Shown here: positions 5,661-9,943 of the stretch, piece by piece
Position numbering within the stretch: position 1 is the first letter of the stretch
Layout: each line of letters starts with the position of its first letter
Origin: Planctomycetota bacterium
Lineage (GTDB): Bacteria > Planctomycetota > Phycisphaerae > Sedimentisphaerales > Anaerobacaceae
DNA length: 9,943 bases
Direction of reading: 5' to 3'
Assembly (NCBI GenBank): GCA_026386835.1
Contig: JAPLMV010000091.1
Coordinates: forward strand, 1-9,943
Notes under the pieces: generated by a model
The model's database searches: none
Told to the model about the DNA's origin: nothing
What the model saw: only the letters and a program-made list of their open reading frames with translations
Translations under genes and position numbers: made by a program

Positions 5661-5695
5661 TTACGCAATACTCAATACGCACAACGCAATACAAA
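5661..5695. repeat. heptameric tandem array (ATACGCA type)
   Basis: Five 7-bp units in phase: TTACGCA (5661-5667), ATACTCA (5668-5674), ATACGCA (5675-5681), CAACGCA (5682-5688) and ATACAAA (5689-5695). On the minus strand the units read TATTGCG or TATTGAG when rotated, one base from the TATAGCG rotation of the arrays at the mcsA and dnaK ends. Confidence 0.75.
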
Positions 5696-5700
5696 TATCA

Positions 5701-5723
5701 GCAGAAGGCTGTCTGCAATTTTT
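5701..5723 (+). terminator. weak terminator-like hairpin
   Basis: GCAGA (5701-5705) pairs with TCTGC (5712-5716) around a 6-nt loop, followed by AA and five T (5719-5723). The stem is only 5 bp, so termination would be inefficient. It could end read-through before the tetR promoter. Confidence 0.3.
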
Positions 5724-5766
5724 ACCCCCAAGGGATTAATTTTTACACTTCCTTAAACCTTGGGGT
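5724..5766. repeat. inverted repeat with long loop
   Basis: ACCCCCAAGG (5724-5733) is complementary to CCTTGGGGT (5758-5766) apart from one bulged C. It gives a 9-bp stem around a 24-nt A/T-rich loop. No T run follows. It lies just upstream of the tetR -35, so it could be a regulatory structure or a mobile-element remnant. Confidence 0.45.
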
Positions 5767-5798
5767 TCCATGGCTGCCATTATTAAACGAACTTTTAC

Positions 5799-5827
5799 TT
5801 GACATGGGGCGTAAATAATCGTATAAT
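5799..5827 (+). promoter_or_regulatory. consensus sigma-70 promoter of tetR and the efflux operon
   Basis: TTGACA (5799-5804) and TATAAT (5822-5827) both match consensus exactly and are 17 bp apart, so intrinsic strength should be high. The start point would be near 5834, giving a leader of about 37 nt. The adjoining palindrome overlaps the last bases of the -10, which suggests a strong promoter normally held off by a repressor. Confidence 0.88.
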
Positions 5828-5844
5828 ACTGACCAGTCAGTATT
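5825..5844. promoter_or_regulatory. TetR-family operator palindrome
   Basis: Perfect 9-bp arms AATACTGAC (5825-5833) and GTCAGTATT (5836-5844) flank a CA centre. The site covers the end of the -10 and the predicted start point, so a bound dimer would block RNA polymerase. Size and symmetry are typical of TetR/AcrR operators. The adjacent tetR gene is the obvious source of the repressor. No second copy was found upstream of the adaptor gene at 6562. Confidence 0.85.
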
Positions 5845-5870
5845 GACAACGTGTTATAAAATATAGTGTT

Positions 5871-6470
5871 ATGTTAAAACCAGACAAAAGACAACATATT
5901 ATGCTGGCGGCTGAAAAACTTTTCACAACCCGCAGATTTCACGAAATAAAGCTCGAAGATATTGCCCATAAAGCCAAGGTTGGCAAAGGCACGATTTACC
6001 TTTATTTCGAGAACAAGGACGACCTATTTTTCCAGACCGCCACAAGCGGCTTTGAGGAATTGTGCCAACTCCTGCAAAACGCCCCTCAGGCAGTAAATTT
6101 TAGAGAAGAACTCCTAACGGCATGTACGCAGATAACCGACTTCTTTGAGAAGAGACACCAATTGTTCAGAATGATGAACGATGAAAATTTTCGGTTGTGT
6201 TTTGCCAGAGGCAGCAATCGCGAACGCTGGTTGAAAAAACACCGGCTTCTCCTGATTGCCGTAACAGTCATAATAAAAAGGGGCGTAGAGGAAGGCCATA
6301 TCCGTGATGATATTGAGCCGGAAGTTCTGGCTGCGTTTCTGCTCGGAATGTTGAGAACCAGGTCGATGGACCTCGCAGAGACAGCAGAAAATATGTGCAG
6401 CCATGCAATTATCATCGATTTGTTCTGCAACGGTGCATTCAGCAACAATAAAAAGGAAGTATTGATGTGA
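5871..6470 (+). CDS. TetR/AcrR-family transcriptional repressor of the efflux operon
   Basis: A 199-residue regulator of standard TetR length. The N-terminal DNA-binding domain covers about 5-55, with the helix-turn-helix near 26-47 (LEDIAHKAKVGKGTIYLYF) and the typical ENKDDLF exit into helix 4. The remainder is the variable ligand and dimer domain, from which no ligand can be read. It probably binds the palindrome at 5825-5844 in its own promoter. As the efflux genes follow in the same direction after 91 bp, it would then control them as well. The ATG at 5871 lacks a Shine-Dalgarno motif; a second ATG at 5901 would remove the first helix and is less likely. Confidence 0.93.
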   Translation: MLKPDKRQHIMLAAEKLFTTRRFHEIKLEDIAHKAKVGKGTIYLYFENKDDLFFQTATSGFEELCQLLQNAPQAVNFREELLTACTQITDFFEKRHQLFRMMNDENFRLCFARGSNRERWLKKHRLLLIAVTVIIKRGVEEGHIRDDIEPEVLAAFLLGMLRTRSMDLAETAENMCSHAIIIDLFCNGAFSNNKKEVLM

Positions 6471-6509
6471 AGTTGAAATAAAAAAGCAGTTTTCAGCGTC
6501 TTTGCTTAT

Positions 6510-6538
6510 TTGGGAATCATACGTGCTTTATGTATAAA
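6510..6538 (+). promoter_or_regulatory. possible internal promoter before the adaptor gene
   Basis: TTGGGA (6510-6515, 4/6) and TATAAA (6533-6538, 5/6) lie 17 bp apart in the 91-bp gap between tetR and the adaptor gene. It may give extra expression of the transporter genes independent of the tetR operator. Evidence is modest. Confidence 0.3.
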
Positions 6539-6561
6539 ACATATAATAATAGGAAGGGGTT

Positions 6562-7896
6562 ATGAAAAAGTTTGTAATTATTTTAGTAATTGTGCTGTTA
6601 GTTGCTGCTGGGATATATCTGGCCCTGAGAGGAAAGGCAAAGCCTGCCGACACTGCCAGCCAGACCACTGTTGCAAAGATTGAGCAGGGGTCGATTCGGC
6701 GAACCGTTAAACCAACCGGCAGGGTAGTCTCTAATCTGGATGTTGATATCAAATGCAAGGCCAGCGGCGAAGTGACTAAATTGCCGTTCGACATCAGTGA
6801 TGCCGCGAAAAAAGACGAGCTGCTGCTCGAGCTTGACCCCAATGACCAGAACCGGGTTCTTACCAAGGCAGAGGTTTCGTTTTCAGCTTCGCAGGCACAA
6901 CTTGAAATCGCCCGCAAAAACCTCGAAATCGCACAACGGACCTTGACTACAGACAAGCAAAAGGCCGAATCCGACCTCCAGTCGGTGCAGGTGCAGGCCA
7001 AAGATACACTTGCCAAGGCGGAAAGGGTACGCCAGTTGCTTGAAAAGAAACTTAGCAGCCAGGAAGAGTACGATACTGCCCTGACGGCAGCAATTCAGAC
7101 CGATTCGGCCCTGAAAAATGCACAGGTCAGGATTGAAGAGCTTAAGACGCAGGAGCTTGCCATTGAACTCAAGCGTCAGGATGTAATTTTGGCCCAGTCA
7201 CAGGTTGATATGGATAAAGTAGATTTGGACGTGGCTAAAGACCGCCTCAGGGACACAAGGGTCATGGCGCCGATGGACGGCGTTGTTACCGCCCGCAATG
7301 TTCAGACAGGTCAGATTATTTCTTCCGGCATCAGCAACGTAGGCGGCGGCACAACAGTGCTGACTCTTTCAGACCTTTCACATATTTTTGTTCTTGCCTC
7401 TATTGATGAAGCTGACATAGGCGATGTTCAGGTCGGCCAAACTGCAAAGATAACTGCCGATGCTTATCAGGGGAAAAAATTTGGTGGAAAAGTTGTGCGG
7501 ATAGCTGCCAAGGGAGTTAATGTCTCGAATGTTGTAACATTTGAGGTAAAACTTGAAGTACTCGGAGAAGAACGAAATCTGCTCAAGCCGGAAATGACGG
7601 CAAATGTAGAAATAATTACGGCTCAAAAAGATAATGTACTTTATGCACCTGTAGGTGCTGTTTTGAGGCAGGACGGCAAATATATTGTTAATGTAACTGA
7701 ATCGGACGGCTCGACACAGAGCAGGCCGGTTGAAATAGGCATCAGCGACGGCCTTAATAAAACCGAGATAATCAGTGGATTAAAAGCAGGTGAAAGTGTC
7801 GTTGTTTATAAAAGTGATGCACAAAGCCGCTGGAATGCAGGCCAACAGGCCCATCCGCCGGCAGGCGGGATGATGTTCGGCGGACCGAGAAGGTAA
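6562..7896 (+). CDS. MacA/HlyD-type periplasmic adaptor (membrane fusion) protein
   Basis: A 444-residue adaptor linking an inner-membrane ABC transporter to an outer-membrane channel. One N-terminal hydrophobic anchor (about residues 4-22) is followed by the first half of a lipoyl-like domain (SGEVTKLPF). A long charged coiled-coil hairpin covers about 100-225. The second lipoyl half is marked by MAPMDGVV starting at residue 235, and beta-barrel and membrane-proximal domains lie in the C-terminal half. The tail is proline- and glycine-rich (PPAGGMMFGGPRR). AGGAAGGGG at 6551-6559 is a strong ribosome-binding site. The ATPase and permease follow directly, as in MacAB or Bacillus YknXYZ systems. 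The substrate (drug, peptide or lipid-like) cannot be read from sequence. Confidence 0.92.
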   Translation: MKKFVIILVIVLLVAAGIYLALRGKAKPADTASQTTVAKIEQGSIRRTVKPTGRVVSNLDVDIKCKASGEVTKLPFDISDAAKKDELLLELDPNDQNRVLTKAEVSFSASQAQLEIARKNLEIAQRTLTTDKQKAESDLQSVQVQAKDTLAKAERVRQLLEKKLSSQEEYDTALTAAIQTDSALKNAQVRIEELKTQELAIELKRQDVILAQSQVDMDKVDLDVAKDRLRDTRVMAPMDGVVTARNVQTGQIISSGISNVGGGTTVLTLSDLSHIFVLASIDEADIGDVQVGQTAKITADAYQGKKFGGKVVRIAAKGVNVSNVVTFEVKLEVLGEERNLLKPEMTANVEIITAQKDNVLYAPVGAVLRQDGKYIVNVTESDGSTQSRPVEIGISDGLNKTEIISGLKAGESVVVYKSDAQSRWNAGQQAHPPAGGMMFGGPRR

Positions 7897-7924
7897 TGTT
7901 CGGTCGGCACAGAAGGAACAGATT

Positions 7925-8587
7925 ATGATTATTGAGGCAATATCACTTGTTAAGATTTACGATGTCGGCGGTACCATAGTACGTGCACTGGACGGTGTAA
8001 GTCTCAACATCGAACAGGGAGAAATGGTCGCCATAACCGGTTCATCCGGCAGCGGCAAGAGTACCCTGATGCACATTATGGGCTGCTTAGACCGCCCGGA
8101 CAGCGGCAGGTATATGATAGCAGGCGAAGATGTCTCACAATTAGACAAAGACAAACTGGCAGAAATACGCAACCGCCGAATAGGTTTTGTTTTCCAAACG
8201 TTTAACCTGCTGCCTCGTATGACCGCACTTGAAAATGTGGAATTGCCGCTGCTGTACGCCGGTCTTTCCGGCGCAAAAGATAGAGCTGCCAAGGCCCTTG
8301 CGATGGTGGAATTGTCCGACCGGGTACATCACGAACCAAACCAGCTTTCAGGCGGTCAGCGGCAGCGTGTAGCGATTGCACGAGCGCTCATAAACGACCC
8401 TGCGATTATTCTTGCCGATGAGCCGACCGGAAATTTAGACAGCAAAACCGGCGAGGAAATTATACAACTGTTCCACGGACTCAACGACGCTGGAAGAACG
8501 ATAATCGTTGTTACACACGAGCCGGACATCGCTGCAAAATGCGGCAGGCAGATACACCTTCGCGATGGACGAATAGATAATAATTAA
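7925..8587 (+). CDS. MacB/LolD-type ABC transporter ATP-binding protein
   Basis: A 220-residue stand-alone nucleotide-binding subunit. All catalytic motifs are intact: Walker A GSSGSGKST (39-47), Q-loop Gln91 in FVFQTFNLLP, signature LSGGQ (141-145), Walker B IILADE (161-166) with the catalytic Glu166, and H-loop His198 in VVTHE. The style matches the MacB/LolD/FtsE group, which drives mechanotransmission across the periplasm rather than classical transport. In E. coli MacB this domain is fused to the permease; here it is separate, as in YknY. AAGGAA lies 8 nt before the ATG. The stop codon overlaps the ribosome-binding site of the permease gene, 8 bp downstream, so the two are translationally linked. 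Confidence 0.95.
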   Translation: MIIEAISLVKIYDVGGTIVRALDGVSLNIEQGEMVAITGSSGSGKSTLMHIMGCLDRPDSGRYMIAGEDVSQLDKDKLAEIRNRRIGFVFQTFNLLPRMTALENVELPLLYAGLSGAKDRAAKALAMVELSDRVHHEPNQLSGGQRQRVAIARALINDPAIILADEPTGNLDSKTGEEIIQLFHGLNDAGRTIIVVTHEPDIAAKCGRQIHLRDGRIDNN

Positions 8588-8595
8588 GGATAAAG

Positions 8596-9804
8596 ATGTT
8601 ATTTTGGACGATTGTAAAACTTTGTATAAAAAGCCTCCTGGCCAATAAACTGCGTTCGATTCTGGCGATGCTCGGAATTATCATCGGTGTAGGAGCGGTG
8701 ATTTCGATGCTCGCAATCGGCGCAGGTGCAAAAAAACAGATTATGGACCGCATTTCCTCTATGGGGACAAATCTGCTGATTATTCGTCCTGGCCAGAGTG
8801 GTTCACACGGTGTCACTTCCGGTTCCTATCAAAACCTTAAGTTGACCGATGCACAGGCGGTCTTAAAAGAGGCCGCAGGGATACGCAGACTTGCTCCGGT
8901 GGTCAGCAGTTCCTATCAGCTCAAATACCTCAGCAAGAATACCCGCTGCAATGTAATCGGCACGTCAGTCACCTATTTGCCGATACGTGATTTTAGTGTT
9001 GAACGCGGCAGAACATTTACCGAATCGGAGGTCGAAGGCATGGCCAGGGTGGCAATCTTAGGCCCTGTAACCGTCACGAATCTGTTCGAAAAAAATGACC
9101 CGATTGGTGAAACTATAAAGATTAAGGGAATCAACTTCACGGTGGTGGGAGTCTTAAAATCAAAAGGCGACCAGGGCTGGTCCAACCCGGATGACCAGGC
9201 TATTATTCCTTACACGACAGCGATGAAACAACTCCTGGGTGTGGATTATTTCCGTGAAATAGATACTCAGGCGCAAGACGGCAGTGATTTGACTAAAGTC
9301 CAGGAGGAAATAAGGCAGGTACTCCGCAAATACCACCGCATTGAACTTTCAGCACCGGATGATTTCGAAATCCGTAACCAGGCTGACATCATCCAAACCG
9401 TAAGTCAGGTCAGCCAGACTTTTACAATGCTTTTGGGCAGTATCGCCAGCATCTCCTTACTGGTCGGCGGAATCGGCATTATGAATATTATGCTTGTGAC
9501 AGTTACGGAAAGAACGCGTGAAATAGGAATAAGAAAGGCCATAGGCGCTAAGGAACGCAATATCCTTCTTCAATTCCTTATCGAATCTATAATAATCAGC
9601 GGCCTCGGCGGGCTTATCGGTGCAGGTGCCGGCATTGCTGCTGCAAAGGCCATTGCAACTTTCTCTGCGTTCACCACAGAGATACAGGTGCAGAGTGTTA
9701 TTATAGCCATCACATTTTCCGGAATGGTAGGGATATTTTTCGGCTGGTATCCTGCCCGCCGGGCAGCAAGTCTTGACCCGGTGGAGGCTTTAAGGTATGA
9801 ATAA
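8596..9804 (+). CDS. MacB/FtsX-type ABC transporter permease
   Basis: A 402-residue inner-membrane subunit with the MacB topology. TM1 spans about 21-42. A large periplasmic MacB_PCD domain follows to about 275, and then TM2 (about 279-303), TM3 (about 326-350) and TM4 (about 368-389). The cytoplasmic coupling segment ERTREIGIRKAIGA (305-318), which contacts the ATPase, is typical of the FtsX family. The end PARRAASLDPVEALRYE is the usual MacB C-terminus. AAGGA (8586-8590) precedes the ATG by 5 nt and overlaps the stop of the ATPase gene. Together with the adaptor and the probable outer-membrane lipoprotein it would form a tripartite efflux pump. Confidence 0.95.
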   Translation: MLFWTIVKLCIKSLLANKLRSILAMLGIIIGVGAVISMLAIGAGAKKQIMDRISSMGTNLLIIRPGQSGSHGVTSGSYQNLKLTDAQAVLKEAAGIRRLAPVVSSSYQLKYLSKNTRCNVIGTSVTYLPIRDFSVERGRTFTESEVEGMARVAILGPVTVTNLFEKNDPIGETIKIKGINFTVVGVLKSKGDQGWSNPDDQAIIPYTTAMKQLLGVDYFREIDTQAQDGSDLTKVQEEIRQVLRKYHRIELSAPDDFEIRNQADIIQTVSQVSQTFTMLLGSIASISLLVGGIGIMNIMLVTVTERTREIGIRKAIGAKERNILLQFLIESIIISGLGGLIGAGAGIAAAKAIATFSAFTTEIQVQSVIIAITFSGMVGIFFGWYPARRAASLDPVEALRYE

Positions 9805-9823
9805 CAATATGAAAAGGAAACAA

Positions 9824-9943
9824 ATGCTTATTAAGCCATTAACGTTAAAACAAATTGTCTTGTTTTTAATATGTTCCTGCGGCTGTCTATTCTGCTCGTG
9901 CGCAAAAATGGATGTAACAAGCTCTGATGACTACATCGGCCTG
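9824..9943 (+). CDS. N-terminus of a lipoprotein, probably TolC/NodT-type outer-membrane channel (partial)
   Basis: Open to the right edge, 40 codons visible. The ATG at 9824 is preferred because AAGGA (9815-9818) lies 5 nt upstream; in-frame ATGs at 9797 (overlapping the permease stop) and 9809 lack such a motif. The product begins with basic residues, then a hydrophobic stretch (about 11-25), then CSC at 24-26 followed by AKMDV. This is consistent with a lipoprotein signal cleaved before Cys26, although the residue at -3 is Phe rather than the usual Leu. Position right after a MacAB-type set makes an outer-membrane efflux channel the best guess. Family motifs lie beyond the window, so this is inferred from context. 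Confidence 0.65.
   Translation, partial: MLIKPLTLKQIVLFLICSCGCLFCSCAKMDVTSSDDYIGL

Larger units (their letters stand above)
5471..5870. other. 400-bp non-coding stretch before tetR
   Basis: No convincing gene is seen. The stretch holds phased A/T tracts, a heptameric array, a weak hairpin followed by T residues, a larger inverted repeat and the tetR promoter-operator. A 63-codon frame at 5548-5739 runs through the repeats and lacks a ribosome-binding site. Confidence 0.6.

Noticed and set aside
154..5695. CRISPR array
   Set aside because: The repeats are 7 bp, directly adjacent and without spacers; no cas genes are present.
5548..5739. 63-codon plus-strand frame in the gap before tetR
   Set aside because: It runs through the A/T tracts and the heptameric array, has no ribosome-binding site and shows no protein-like pattern.
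5843..5867. Second promoter with TTGACA at 5843-5848 and TATAGT at 5862-5867
   Set aside because: The spacer is only 13 bp, too short for sigma-70; the perfect promoter at 5799-5827 explains expression.
6481..6507. Terminator between tetR and the adaptor gene
   Set aside because: Only a 5-bp AAGCA/TGCTT pairing with a loop of about 14 nt and no T run, so read-through into the efflux genes is more likely.

Overview
This is a 9.9 kb chromosomal stretch of roughly 45-50% GC from a diderm (Gram-negative type) bacterium. An McsA/McsB pair is present away from any clpC or ctsR gene. There is also an efflux system with a periplasmic adaptor and a lipoprotein-type outer-membrane partner, a textbook sigma-54 promoter, and short 7-bp tandem repeats between genes. 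Together with the protein style, these suggest a Planctomycetota lineage, perhaps a Phycisphaerae-like one. That placement is an inference without a database search.

Layout. At 1-48 is the first 16 codons of a minus-strand gene that runs off the left edge. A divergent sigma-70 promoter then drives coaD (278-766, coenzyme A synthesis), followed by a QueD/PTPS-family gene (828-1193). An extended -10 promoter at 1282-1290 precedes mcsA (1311-1808) and mcsB (1840-2964), a protein-arginine kinase and its zinc-finger/UVR activator. Next is dnaK (3165-5099), preceded by a perfect GG-N10-GC sigma-54 element. The stretch 5100-5870 is gene-poor: a 7-bp repeat, one doubtful small membrane ORF, phased A/T tracts likely to bend DNA, a second 7-bp repeat and an inverted repeat.

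The right third is an efflux operon. A TetR-type repressor (5871-6470) sits behind a consensus promoter whose -10 is overlapped by a 9+2+9 palindrome, a very likely autoregulatory operator. Then come a MacA/HlyD-type adaptor (6562-7896), a MacB/LolD-type ATPase (7925-8587), an FtsX/MacB-type permease (8596-9804) and the N-terminus of a lipoprotein, probably the outer-membrane channel (9824 to the right edge).

The most interesting features are: (i) the sigma-54 promoter in front of dnaK; (ii) a family of related but non-identical heptameric tandem arrays between genes, one of which fills the whole mcsA-stop to mcsB-start junction and places stop codons in all three frames; (iii) departures from canonical catalytic or metal-binding residues in the QueD-like and McsA proteins; (iv) an McsAB pair next to dnaK instead of clpC. 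No tRNA, rRNA, CRISPR array, insertion sequence or phage gene was seen.
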